Assembly (NCBI RefSeq): GCF_918731615.1 | Contig: NZ_OU957226.1 | Span: forward strand, 1 to 64,000 | DNA length: 64,000 bases | From: Flavobacterium sp. CECT 9288 | GTDB lineage: Bacteria; Bacteroidota; Bacteroidia; Flavobacteriales; Flavobacteriaceae | Direction of reading: 5' to 3' | Part shown: positions 9,011 through 17,820 of the stretch, piece by piece | How positions within the stretch are numbered: position 1 is the first letter of the stretch | Layout of the letters: each line of letters starts with the position of its first letter | Translations under genes and position numbers: made by a program | Notes under the pieces: model-generated | The model's database searches: none | Told to the model about the DNA's origin: nothing | What the model saw: only the letters and a program-made list of their open reading frames with translations

Positions 9011-10969
9011 ATGAAATTAAGCGCCAAACATTTCGGATGCTGTGTAGTTTTTTTAGTGTCAACAGTAATGGGGTATGCCCAAAAAAAAGGAGTTGCAATT
9101 GCGGATAAAAACTTCGATAATTATTCTTACGTTGATGCCATAGCTACCTATGAGAAAGTAGCAGAGAAAGGATATAAAGACGAGAAAATGTTTCAAAAAC
9201 TGGGAGACTCCTATTTCTTTATAGCCAATTTGATCAAGGCAGAGAAATGGTATTCTGCTCTTTTTGCGATGAACCCAGTTCAAGAAGCCGAGTATTACTA
9301 CAGGTATTCCCAATCGTTAAAAGCCGTAGGCAACTATGCTAAGGCCGATAAAATGCTAGAACAGTTCATTTCCAAATCAGCCACAGACCAGCGAGGGAAA
9401 CTCTTTGCGAGTCAGCGTGATTACTTAAAAGACATCAAGGAAAACTCAGGGAAATATGAAATATTTGATGCCGGAATCAACTCCCCTTACTCTGATTATG
9501 GAAGCGCTTACTACAACAATACCCTACTTTTTGCATCGGCGCGCGATACAGGCGGAGTAGCTAAAAAAGTGTTCAAGTGGAACAATGAATCCTTCACTAA
9601 CTTGTACAGCTCCCAGATCAGTACAGATGGTAGTGTGGGTAAACCAGAGGTGTTTAATAAAAACATCAACAGTAGGTTTCATGAGTCAACACCTGTTTTT
9701 ACCAAAGATGGCCAAACCATGTACTTCACGCGTAATAATTACCTAAACGGGAAAAAGCAAAAAGACAGCAGACGTATTATATTATTAAAACTCTACAAGG
9801 CCACGAACGAAAATGGAAAATGGGTCAATGTACAAGAGCTACCTTTTAACAGTAATGAGTACAGTGTAGCGCATCCAGCGCTGAGTGTAGACGAGAAAAC
9901 TTTGTATTTTGCATCAGACATGCCAGGTACCAAGGGATTGTCAGATCTTTTTAAAGTAAGCGTCAATGCTAATGGCACCTACGGGACACCAGAGAATTTA
10001 GGATTGCCTATCAACACAGAGGCAAGAGAAACCTTTCCTTTTATCTCAGCAGACAATAAAATGTACTTTGCCAGTGATGGCCACCCAGGACTAGGAGGGT
10101 TAGATGTGTTTGTGATGGATTTATCATCAAAAACTCCTGGTAGTACCATAACAAACATAGGTACACCTATAAACAGTACCCAAGATGATTTTTCATTTGT
10201 GATTGATGCAGAGAATAAAAAAGGATTTGTAACCTCTAATAGAGAGGGTGGGTTAGGATCTGATGACATCTATAGATTCAATAAATTTCCTGTTCCTGTT
10301 TGTAATCAAGTACTTCAAGGAATAATAAAGGATCAAGATACAGATTTAGTCTTGGCCAATGCCAAGGTAAGTTTGTTTGACGCGAATTTTAATTTGATTA
10401 AAGAAATCACCACTCCATCATCAGGAGCCTACAGCTTTGAGGTAACATGCGGAACCACATATTATTTACGTGGCGAAAAGCCAGAGTATGAAACCAAAGA
10501 GAATAAGATTGTAATAGCAAAAGTATCTGGAGCAACACAAGGTCCATTGGCCTTAGAGCCAAGAAAAAAAGTTATTGAAGTAGGTACAGACTTAGCTAAG
10601 ACCTTGGATATTCCAATACTTTATTTTGATTTAGACAAGTCATTTATTCGAAAAGATGCGGCATTTGAGCTAGAAAAAGTATTAGCAGTGATGCAACAAT
10701 ACCCAAAGATGACCATCGATATTAGATCCCATACAGATTGCAGACAAACCGCAGCATACAACCAAGCACTATCTGATAGAAGAGCTAAATCAACGAAAGC
10801 ATGGTTGATCAAAAACGGTATAGCTGCAAATAGATTAACAGCAAAAGGATACGGTGAATCACAACTTGTAAACGATTGCGGATGTGAACCTACGAACCAA
10901 TCAAACTGTACAGAGGCACAACATCAAGCCAATAGAAGAAGTGAGTTTATTGTTATATCGATGCAATAA
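9011..10969 (+). CDS. PorE-like OmpA-family protein (TPR, beta-propeller, CarboxypepD-reg, OmpA_C)
   Basis: A 652-residue protein. Residues 1-23 form a signal peptide; about 25-150 is helical, TPR-like; about 160-425 has repeated FASARD, YFTRN, YFASD and FVTSNREGG strands typical of PD40 propeller blades; about 430-495 is a carboxypeptidase-regulatory-like fold; about 537-652 is an OmpA peptidoglycan-binding domain (YFDLDKSFIR, SHTDCR, LSDRRAKS, GYGES, NRRSEF). This order matches PorE of Porphyromonas gingivalis, which anchors the type IX machinery to peptidoglycan. Flavobacterial genomes carry several paralogues beside adhesin genes, so this is more likely a dedicated accessory copy than the core PorE. 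It is the last gene of the adhesin-porP operon, with a strong terminator 23 bp after its stop. Confidence 0.9.
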   Translation: MKLSAKHFGCCVVFLVSTVMGYAQKKGVAIADKNFDNYSYVDAIATYEKVAEKGYKDEKMFQKLGDSYFFIANLIKAEKWYSALFAMNPVQEAEYYYRYSQSLKAVGNYAKADKMLEQFISKSATDQRGKLFASQRDYLKDIKENSGKYEIFDAGINSPYSDYGSAYYNNTLLFASARDTGGVAKKVFKWNNESFTNLYSSQISTDGSVGKPEVFNKNINSRFHESTPVFTKDGQTMYFTRNNYLNGKKQKDSRRIILLKLYKATNENGKWVNVQELPFNSNEYSVAHPALSVDEKTLYFASDMPGTKGLSDLFKVSVNANGTYGTPENLGLPINTEARETFPFISADNKMYFASDGHPGLGGLDVFVMDLSSKTPGSTITNIGTPINSTQDDFSFVIDAENKKGFVTSNREGGLGSDDIYRFNKFPVPVCNQVLQGIIKDQDTDLVLANAKVSLFDANFNLIKEITTPSSGAYSFEVTCGTTYYLRGEKPEYETKENKIVIAKVSGATQGPLALEPRKKVIEVGTDLAKTLDIPILYFDLDKSFIRKDAAFELEKVLAVMQQYPKMTIDIRSHTDCRQTAAYNQALSDRRAKSTKAWLIKNGIAANRLTAKGYGESQLVNDCGCEPTNQSNCTEAQHQANRRSEFIVISMQ

Positions 10970-10992
10970 ATCTTCTCTAAACAACAAAAATC

Positions 10993-11026
10993 AAAAAAGG
11001 CTATCCATAACGGGATAGCCTTTTTT
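10993..11026 (+). terminator. Rho-independent terminator of the adhesin operon
   Basis: Perfect 14-bp stem (arms 10993-11006 and 11013-11026) with a 6-nt loop; the right arm ends in six T. It is 23 bp after the OmpA-family stop codon. Confidence 0.9.
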
Positions 11027-11045
11027 GTTGGTTGAAAAATTATAA

Positions 11046-11076
11046 AAAACCATAGAATAATTTCTTCTATGGTTTT
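11046..11076 (-). terminator. Terminator of the minus-strand secreted protein gene
   Basis: 12-bp stem (11046-11057 and 11065-11076) just beyond the stop of the convergent gene. On the minus strand the hairpin is followed by a T run. Confidence 0.8.
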
Positions 11077-11088
11077 AGTTTATAAGTT

Positions 11089-11748
11089 CTAATTCTTCCT
11101 ATTGATTACTATAGGAGCATTGTTAGATTTTTGATCTTCAATTTTATTTTTTGAATTAGTAGATCTGTAATAATAAGAATCCTCATCAGAAGAATCTTGA
11201 TTGTTACTATAGTCTACAGAGTTTGAATTTTGACCATAGTAGTATGCTTTTCCTCCTTTTACACTACCTATCATATCTATGACCTGTCCTCTGCGATTGT
11301 AGATGATTTCTAATCCGCCCACACGCTCTAGAGCAAATCTATTGTAAGTCATGTAAACAGATCCTATTCGCTTCACTCGGTCATTAGCATCGTAATTGAT
11401 AAATACATTACCTACTTGTCTCACACGGCCTAGATTGTCATGTTCAATTCTCACTCCATAATTGATAGGACGATTTCTATTAGGTGTTCCATACGTTCTA
11501 TTGACTCTACTGTTTGAGTTTGCTTTGTAATACATCTCACCGCGAGTTGTTGGTCTGGTATTAAAATCCAATTGACCATCAGGAAATACATAAAAAGCAA
11601 TGCCTCTTTCTATGAATTCTACAGGTTCGTCATTGTCAAAAAGAGAAGACGATTTTATAATTACAGAGAAATCTTTTTTCTCTGTTGCGTTGGCAACACT
11701 ACCTCCAAATACGAAGATACTAGCAACTAAAAGGGTAATTTTTTTCAT
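11089..11748 (-). CDS. Secreted protein of unknown function
   Basis: A 219-residue protein with a clear signal peptide (residues 1-21, ending VANA). The middle part, about 60-165, is rich in Asn, Arg, Tyr and Gly and contains repeated strand-like pieces such as RIEHDNLGRVRQVGN, FINYDANDRVKRIGS and IIYNRRGQVIDMIGS, roughly 20-25 residues apart, recalling YD/RHS-type or curved beta repeats. The tail (about 175-219) is low-complexity Ser/Asn/Asp/Tyr. I recognise no catalytic motif. It is a single-gene unit convergent with the adhesin operon and has its own terminator. A periplasmic or surface location is the only functional statement the sequence supports. Confidence 0.8.
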   Translation of the reverse strand: MKKITLLVASIFVFGGSVANATEKKDFSVIIKSSSLFDNDEPVEFIERGIAFYVFPDGQLDFNTRPTTRGEMYYKANSNSRVNRTYGTPNRNRPINYGVRIEHDNLGRVRQVGNVFINYDANDRVKRIGSVYMTYNRFALERVGGLEIIYNRRGQVIDMIGSVKGGKAYYYGQNSNSVDYSNNQDSSDEDSYYYRSTNSKNKIEDQKSNNAPIVINRKN

Positions 11749-12062
11749 GATACTTCTATTTTGAATTTTGCCTACTCTTGAGCTTTTCGGCTTTCGCTTT
11801 AACTATTTAGTTGAATAGGGATATTCAAGTAGTGTGCCAAAAAAAAGTAGCTGTGATCTAGAACTAGTATTTTAACTGCTGCTGTTGTAGTTTTTATATC
11901 ATTTAATATGCAGTATATCAATGGTGTATAGAATTAATATTAAGCTAAAAATATTTTCAAAAGAGTGGTTATTTTTAATTTTTTAAGCAAACAGAATCAA
12001 ACTACTTATCAACAGTGCTTAAAATTAACTTCTGTTACGAACACGCTTCAACTGATATTGAG
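11749..12062. other. Intergenic region between divergent genes
   Basis: AT-rich spacer between the secreted-protein gene and umuC. Apart from the TAnnTTTG box next to umuC I see no gene, RNA or strong hairpin. Confidence 0.6.
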
Positions 12063-12070
12063 TAATTTTG
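12063..12070 (+). promoter_or_regulatory. -7 box (TAATTTTG) of umuC
   Basis: Exact match to the Bacteroidota TAnnTTTG element. Only four bases separate it from the umuC ATG, so a start site at the usual distance would give an mRNA with almost no leader. Confidence 0.65.
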
Positions 12071-12074
12071 TAGC

Positions 12075-13349
12075 ATGTATGCACTAGTAGATTGTAACAA
12101 TTTTTATGCCTCATGCGAACGTGTTTTTCAGCCGAAATTCAACGGGAAACCTGTTGCAATCTTGTCTAATAATGATGGTTGTGTCATTTCACGTAGTAAT
12201 GAAGCGAAGGCGGTAGGAATAGGAATGGGAGCGCCCGCTTTTCAAATAAAAGAAATTGTAAAACAGCATGATGTGCAATTATTTTCGTCAAATTATGCCT
12301 TGTATGGTGATTTGAGCAATCGAGTAATGAAGATTTTAGAGCAGTTTACACCAAATGTAGAGATTTATAGTATTGATGAAGCTTTTTTAAACTTTGATGG
12401 ATTATCAATTGAGGACTATCACCAGTATGGAATTCTAATGAAGAACCGAGTGCATAAATGGGTGGGTATTCCGGTTTGCATTGGCTTTGGCGAAACCAAA
12501 GCATTATCAAAAGTAGCTAATAAAATTGCTAAAAAATTCCAAGATAGAACGCAAGGTGTTTATGTTATAGATAGTGATGAAAAGCGAGTAAAAGCGCTTA
12601 AATGGACTAAGATTGAAGATGTTTGGGGCATAGGACATCGACTGAATAAGAAAATGAAAACTAGAAATATAGCAACCGCTCTTGACTTTACCGCACCACA
12701 ACATGAGGCTTGGATAAAAAAAGAAATGGGTGTACTGGGAATGCGTTTAAAGTATGAACTAGAAGGTAAATCCGTATTAGACCTAGAGCCTATTGCTACC
12801 CAAAAAAAGAGTATTGCTACTACCAGAAGTTTTCCTAAACAAATTGCGGAGTTTGATTTATTACGAGAGCGTGTAGCTACTTTTGCAGCGCAATGTGCCG
12901 AAAAATTACGCAAGCAAAAATCTTGTTGCCACACCATAATAGTCATGCTAGTTGTAGACAAACACAGCATACAAACATCTAAATATTATTTTAATTGCGC
13001 CGTAACATTGCCTTATGGGTCTAATTCTACATTGACCATTGCTAATGCTGCGATAGCCTTACTTAAAAAACTTCATGCAGGTAATGAGCACTTAAAATTT
13101 AAAAAAGCAGGTGTAATTGTTACTGAACTTATTGATGAAAATAAAAAACAGTTTGATCTTTTTGAGGAAGAAAATCCCAAACATTTGCAACTAATGAAAG
13201 TAATTGATGGGTTGAATGCTAAAATAGGCGACAAGAAAATAAAACTAGCATCGCAGAATTTAAGTTTGACCTGGAATATGAAACAAAACCATTTGTCACC
13301 TAGATACACCACCAGTTTTAAAGATATACTTGAAATAAAATGCCAGTAA
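12075..13349 (+). CDS. umuC: Y-family DNA polymerase V catalytic subunit UmuC
   Basis: A 424-residue translesion polymerase. Catalytic carboxylates are visible as Asp6 in the N-terminal MYALVDCNNFYASCERVF-type motif and Asp101-Glu102 in SIDEAF. The palm/fingers occupy about 1-235, with the helix-hairpin-helix region around VWGIGHRLNKKM. The little-finger domain follows the IATTRSFPK segment and a UmuC-type C-terminal extension ends at about 424. The length matches E. coli UmuC (422). The gene overlaps umuD by 10 bp, so the two are co-transcribed and probably co-translated, but in the order C-D, the reverse of E. coli. It acts on damaged DNA together with cleaved UmuD. The start is fixed by the family N-terminus and by the adjacent promoter box. 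Confidence 0.96.
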   Translation: MYALVDCNNFYASCERVFQPKFNGKPVAILSNNDGCVISRSNEAKAVGIGMGAPAFQIKEIVKQHDVQLFSSNYALYGDLSNRVMKILEQFTPNVEIYSIDEAFLNFDGLSIEDYHQYGILMKNRVHKWVGIPVCIGFGETKALSKVANKIAKKFQDRTQGVYVIDSDEKRVKALKWTKIEDVWGIGHRLNKKMKTRNIATALDFTAPQHEAWIKKEMGVLGMRLKYELEGKSVLDLEPIATQKKSIATTRSFPKQIAEFDLLRERVATFAAQCAEKLRKQKSCCHTIIVMLVVDKHSIQTSKYYFNCAVTLPYGSNSTLTIANAAIALLKKLHAGNEHLKFKKAGVIVTELIDENKKQFDLFEEENPKHLQLMKVIDGLNAKIGDKKIKLASQNLSLTWNMKQNHLSPRYTTSFKDILEIKCQ

Positions 13350-13780
13350 ACAAAACATCTAAACTTACTTTTTACTTTCCTGATTTTGAAAGTGAATTGC
13401 GCATTCCTTTTATAAACGAAGGGGTTTCAGCAGGATTTCCATCGCCAGCCGCTGATTTTATGGAAATGAGTATTGATTTGAACAAACAATTGAGTGAAAA
13501 CCCGCTGGCTACTTTTTATATTAAGGTCAAAGGAAACTCTATGATTGATGCAGGTATTGATGACAAGGATGTACTTGTTGTTGACCGAAGCTTAGAGCCA
13601 CAAAATAATAAAATAGCCATTTGTTTTATTGATGGAGAGTTCACCGTAAAGCGAATGAAGGTAGAAAAAGATTGTTTGTATCTCATGCCAGAAAACCCAA
13701 ATTATCCACCCATAAAAGTCACCGAGGAAAACGAACTCCTCATTTGGGGTATTGTAACCTACGTGATTAAAAAACTGTAG
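13340..13780 (+). CDS. umuD: UmuD-type S24 self-cleaving protein
   Basis: A 146-residue LexA/UmuD-family protein. The self-cleavage site is Ala31-Gly32, followed by FPSPA. The catalytic Ser67 lies in GNSMIDAG and the general-base Lys104 in FTVKR; the 37-residue Ser-Lys spacing equals that of E. coli UmuD (Ser60, Lys97). RecA-stimulated cleavage of UmuD family members yields the form that binds UmuC. The protein lacks an N-terminal DNA-binding domain, so it is not LexA. The start codon lies inside the end of umuC (10-bp overlap), which supports translational coupling. A terminator follows about 30 bp downstream. Confidence 0.94.
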   Translation: MPVNKTSKLTFYFPDFESELRIPFINEGVSAGFPSPAADFMEMSIDLNKQLSENPLATFYIKVKGNSMIDAGIDDKDVLVVDRSLEPQNNKIAICFIDGEFTVKRMKVEKDCLYLMPENPNYPPIKVTEENELLIWGIVTYVIKKL

Positions 13781-13809
13781 TTACCAAGTAATTTTAATTT
13801 TTTGATAAA

Positions 13810-13848
13810 AAAAACCGACCTGCATCTATCAAGAGCAGGTCGTTTTTT
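13810..13848 (+). terminator. Terminator of umuCD; copy 1 of a duplicated hairpin
   Basis: 8-bp GC-rich stem CGACCTGC/GCAGGTCG (13816-13823 and 13835-13842) flanked by A and T runs. An almost identical sequence recurs at 17753-17796. Confidence 0.88.
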
Positions 13849-14249
13849 GTGATATGAGAAGGTGTTGGTGTTTTGGAGTAATTCTATTCTCATTTAATTA
13901 GTTGTTGTTTAAATGCTTATATGTTTTTACCAAAATATAATTTCATTTTATTCATTTAGGATTTTTGTTAATTATTTGTTAATTTTTACAAATGTCCCTT
14001 ATTTTTTTTCAGATTTGTTTTACAGTAGTTACACGTGTATTTTTGTTTCAAATGTAGGGTTTAAAACTATGTTTTATTCATCGAGAATATTGGAAACGAG
14101 TGGATTGTGGAATATGAAAGTTCTGTCTATACTTCATATTCAGCTTTCCTTACTGCAGCTGTAGTAATTTACATTTTTAAACTGGTTGTTAGTCGTAATA
14201 AATTTTATAAATGCTTGATAAGCAGACCTATTTAAAACAAAACAAAAAA
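13849..14249. other. Long AT-rich leader region
   Basis: About 400 bp without a supportable gene. An 83-codon open frame (13913-14164) has a hydrophobic, Phe/Ser/Ile-rich translation typical of AT-rich noncoding DNA and is not called. Confidence 0.5.
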
Positions 14250-15068
14250 ATGAATATGAAATCACTTTTACTACTAGTTATTTTCCACTTTTCAGGAGTT
14301 CTAATTTACGCTCAAAACTTTCCAAAAGATACTTTGCGTTATGAAATAACTTATGATTATTCATATCAAGTGAACAAAGAGGATACTCTCAGCAAACAGA
14401 AAGAGCAAATGGCATTGTATGTTGCAAAAGATTTTTCATATTATATAAGTTTGAATCAAAAGAAATTGCTTGATATGGCGCGCGAATATGAGGTGTCTAA
14501 GGTACTTCCTGATAGAAAGGCGCTATCGAGATCAAAAATAAATTATACAATAGTAAAGGAATATAGTACTAGTAAATCAACTCTTATCGATAGGATTGGA
14601 CAAGGTACTTATACATACAATCAAGATTTAGATAAGTTTGGTTGGAAATTACAAGAGGAGCAAAAAGAAATATTGGGGTATAACTGTAAAAAGGCGACTA
14701 CTGAGTTTGCGGGTAGAACTTATGTGGCATGGTATACCACAGAAATTAGTATAGCCGATGGGCCATATAAATTTCATGGTTTGCCTGGTTTGATTTTATC
14801 GATTTATGATACCAATAAACATTATCAATTTACTGTTTCGAGTATAAAAAATAGTTCTAGTTTTTGTAATACTGGGGAGCAATTACAAAAACCTACTCAA
14901 ATAACTTATGAAGAGTATAAACAACTAAAAAAGAGATACAAGGAAAAACCATCGACCTTGATTAATTCAGGTGGAATGACTTTTCCAAAGGAAATGCTTG
15001 ATTTAGCAGATCAAAGAGCCAAGGAAAAGATGAAGTTTGAAAACAACCCTATGGAGCTTACAGATTAA
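14250..15068 (+). CDS. GLPGLI family protein
   Basis: A 272-residue secreted protein. I start it at the ATG at 14250, because the longer open frame adds a charged leader in front of a normal signal peptide (hydrophobic core ending IYAQ). The family-defining GLPGLI hexapeptide is at residues 177-182. The family is restricted to Bacteroidota and its function is unknown; members are typically encoded beside large CarboxypepD-reg outer-membrane proteins, as here, where the stop codon and the next ATG share one base. A joint envelope role, possibly peptide or protein handling, is inference. The pair sits between two copies of the same terminator hairpin. Confidence 0.88.
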   Translation: MNMKSLLLLVIFHFSGVLIYAQNFPKDTLRYEITYDYSYQVNKEDTLSKQKEQMALYVAKDFSYYISLNQKKLLDMAREYEVSKVLPDRKALSRSKINYTIVKEYSTSKSTLIDRIGQGTYTYNQDLDKFGWKLQEEQKEILGYNCKKATTEFAGRTYVAWYTTEISIADGPYKFHGLPGLILSIYDTNKHYQFTVSSIKNSSSFCNTGEQLQKPTQITYEEYKQLKKRYKEKPSTLINSGGMTFPKEMLDLADQRAKEKMKFENNPMELTD

Positions 15069-17698
15069 TGCGAATATTTTTTTGGCTGCTGTTATTTTTA
15101 TGTAATTGCTTGTATTCTCAAACCGTAATTAAAGGGCAAATTTCGGATACACGAGGCAAGGTAATTGTTAGTGCTAGTGTATCCATTTATAAAAAATCAT
15201 CTTCTGCTATCATTGCTTATGCCATTACAGATAGTAAAGGTCTGTTTGCAATTACCTTTGTCAGTCCTGATCCTGTAGTAGATTTGGAGGTACGCTGTAT
15301 CGGATATGAAACAGTATTAAGTGCAATTAATAATACTCCGCAAACTAAAAATTTCATTCTTTCTGAAAAGTCATTTGTCTTAAAGGAGGTTTCTGTAAAA
15401 GCAGCACCTATTTTACAAAAGGGCGATACTCTGCGCTATTTGGTAAATTCATTTTCAAAAGAGCAAGATCGAAGCATTGGTGATGTGTTAAAGAGAATGC
15501 CAGGAATTGAAGTGCTACCTGATGGTAAAATTTTATATCAAGGTAAAGCAATTAATAAATATTATATTGAAGGTCTAGATTTGTTAGAAGGAAAATACAA
15601 TTTAGCCAATGACAACTTGCCGTATCAAGAGGTTTCTCAAGTACAAATTCTGGAGAACCATCAGCCTATAAAAACGCTGGATAGTTTACAGTTTTCTGAT
15701 CGAACGGCACTCAATATCAAACTTAAAAACTCCTATACTTTTACAGGTCAAGCTAGAATTGGCACTGGTTTTAGCCCATTACTTTGGGATGCCAATATTA
15801 CTCCGATGCTTTTCTCTAAAAAAAGACAAATGCTCACTACCTACCAAACGAATAATACAGGAGATAATGTAGCTTCGCAGCTTAAAAAGTTAACAATTGA
15901 AGATTTACTAAATCAATTTGAAAACAATTCAGAGAAAATAGATTGGCTTGCAGTACAGCAATTAGCTAATCCGAAATTTTCTGAAAAGAGATGGCTTGAT
16001 AATTCCATTCACTTATTGTCAAGCAATTATTTGCAAAAGCTACAGAAAGACTATGAATTGCGTGTGAATGTTTCGTATTTAAACGATTATCAACAGCAAA
16101 AGGGTTTTACCAATACGCAGTTTTTTACACCTTCGGGTACAATTGATTTGTTAGAAGAAAAATACAATCAATTTTATTACAATTCCTTGCAAACAAATTT
16201 TACGCTTCAAAAAAACACAACCAAAAATTATTTTAAAAACAGTCTGGAGTTTCAAGGCTTTTGGGATAGTCAGCGCGGTAATATCGTTTTGAATAACGAG
16301 GGTTTAAAGCAGGAGTTAGGAAATGAATATTTTAGGTTTTCAAATAATTTGAAATCAATTTTTTCATTAGGAAAACAAAAGCTTGTACTTTTTTCATACC
16401 TAGGTTTAAACAAAACACCACAAGAACTTCGCGTAAATCCCGGACAGTTTGAAGGTTTACTTAACGAAAGCAAACCTTACGACTCCGTTACACAACAAAC
16501 AGATTTACTCACCTATTACACAAACAATACGTTATCGATGATCAAAGCGGTAAAGTATTTTACATTGGAGTCAAAAGTAGGTTTACAATTAGAAAATCAA
16601 AAACTCAATAGTGATATAGCTACATCAACTAATAGCGTTTTAAGTTCTGATTTTTCGAATACTTTAGATTGGTTTCGTTCTAAAGTGTATGTTGATTTGC
16701 AAACTCAATTTAAAAAAGCGAATTGGCGAATTGAATTGTCAACCCCAATTAATTTGTATTCGTACACAATAAAAGACGCTCCACTTCAACAATCGGAAAA
16801 CGTAAATCAAACTACTTTTGAACCGAGATTGACAGTGAACTATGACATAAATTCATATTGGAAAATTAATTCTTCAGCAGGAATTTCGAATCAATTTGGT
16901 ACTATAAACCAGTTGCATTACGGTTATATTTTACAAAATTACCGAAGCATTAAGAGAATTGATTCTTCCTTGCCACAATCCACAATTCAAAATTTTAATG
17001 TGGGAGTCTCATTTAGGAATCCTGTGAAATCACTTTTTTTTAATTCCAGCTACAGCAATGTGCAAAGTGAGAATAATTTACTGTACCAAAGTGAAGTTTT
17101 AGCAAATGGAGCAGTTTCAATTGAGGCGATTGAACAATTAAATACAAGATACAGTCATAATTTTTCAACCCGAATTGGGAAATATGTTTCAGCTATTAAA
17201 TCAAATCTAACGCTTAATAGCAGTTTTGCTTTGCAGGAATTTCAGCAAAGCATTAATGGTAATTTAGTAGATATAGCAAATCAAAATTTAATTTTTGGAA
17301 GTAAAATAGATACCGATTTAACGGATTGGCTTAACTTGGAATACGCAGGAAGTTGGACGTTCTCGAATAACAAATTAGAGGAACTAAAACAACCGCAAGT
17401 AAAACAACAAAATCATGTTTTGAATCTGAATTTTAATTTGAAAAACAAACAATATTTAGGTCTAAAGTCAGAGTATGTAAGTACGACCTTGTTCAATAAA
17501 AGAAACGAAAATTTGTTTGCAGATTTTATTTATAGATACACGAGTCAGAAGAAAAAAATTGATTTTGAGATGCAAATGAACAATATTTTTGGTACCAATA
17601 ATTTCAAAACTATCAATGTCAATGATTATAGTTATGTGACAACTAATTTTCTATTAAGACCACGACAACTGTTATTCAAAGTTAGATTTTCTTTATAA
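15068..17698 (+). CDS. CarboxypepD-reg / TonB-receptor-like outer-membrane protein
   Basis: An 876-residue outer-membrane protein. It has a signal peptide (residues 1-17, ending LYSQ), a carboxypeptidase-regulatory-like domain (about 20-105, starting TVIKGQISD), a plug-like domain (about 110-225, with IGDVLKRMPGIEVLPDG and YYIEGLDLLEGKYN) and a beta-barrel running to the C-terminal FKVRFSL. It is like a TonB-dependent receptor in layout, but no clear TonB box is visible, so energy coupling is uncertain. Its ATG overlaps the stop of the GLPGLI gene by one base, the standard pairing for these two families. The substrate is unknown. Confidence 0.87.
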   Translation: MRIFFWLLLFLCNCLYSQTVIKGQISDTRGKVIVSASVSIYKKSSSAIIAYAITDSKGLFAITFVSPDPVVDLEVRCIGYETVLSAINNTPQTKNFILSEKSFVLKEVSVKAAPILQKGDTLRYLVNSFSKEQDRSIGDVLKRMPGIEVLPDGKILYQGKAINKYYIEGLDLLEGKYNLANDNLPYQEVSQVQILENHQPIKTLDSLQFSDRTALNIKLKNSYTFTGQARIGTGFSPLLWDANITPMLFSKKRQMLTTYQTNNTGDNVASQLKKLTIEDLLNQFENNSEKIDWLAVQQLANPKFSEKRWLDNSIHLLSSNYLQKLQKDYELRVNVSYLNDYQQQKGFTNTQFFTPSGTIDLLEEKYNQFYYNSLQTNFTLQKNTTKNYFKNSLEFQGFWDSQRGNIVLNNEGLKQELGNEYFRFSNNLKSIFSLGKQKLVLFSYLGLNKTPQELRVNPGQFEGLLNESKPYDSVTQQTDLLTYYTNNTLSMIKAVKYFTLESKVGLQLENQKLNSDIATSTNSVLSSDFSNTLDWFRSKVYVDLQTQFKKANWRIELSTPINLYSYTIKDAPLQQSENVNQTTFEPRLTVNYDINSYWKINSSAGISNQFGTINQLHYGYILQNYRSIKRIDSSLPQSTIQNFNVGVSFRNPVKSLFFNSSYSNVQSENNLLYQSEVLANGAVSIEAIEQLNTRYSHNFSTRIGKYVSAIKSNLTLNSSFALQEFQQSINGNLVDIANQNLIFGSKIDTDLTDWLNLEYAGSWTFSNNKLEELKQPQVKQQNHVLNLNFNLKNKQYLGLKSEYVSTTLFNKRNENLFADFIYRYTSQKKKIDFEMQMNNIFGTNNFKTINVNDYSYVTTNFLLRPRQLLFKVRFSL

Positions 17699-17752
17699 CT
17701 CCTGAATCTGAATTTTGAACATCTAAATTTGATATTTGAATGCATGACATTC

Positions 17753-17796
17753 AAAAAAAAAACCGACCTGCATCTATCTATAGCAGGTCGGTTTTG
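17753..17796. terminator. Bidirectional terminator; copy 2 of a duplicated hairpin
   Basis: Stem arms at about 17759-17771 and 17783-17795, between convergent genes, usable from both sides. Its stem and most of its loop match the umuD terminator at 13810-13848. Confidence 0.88.
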
Positions 17797-17820
17797 TATA
17801 AAATAAGAATGATCTAGTGT

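Noticed and set aside
12560..12970. 136-codon minus-strand frame inside umuC
   Set aside because: Antisense to the conserved polymerase domain, with no promoter or family.
13913..14164. 83-codon plus-strand frame between umuD and the GLPGLI gene
   Set aside because: Its translation is Phe/Ser/Ile-rich low-information sequence typical of AT-rich noncoding DNA, without a domain or promoter.
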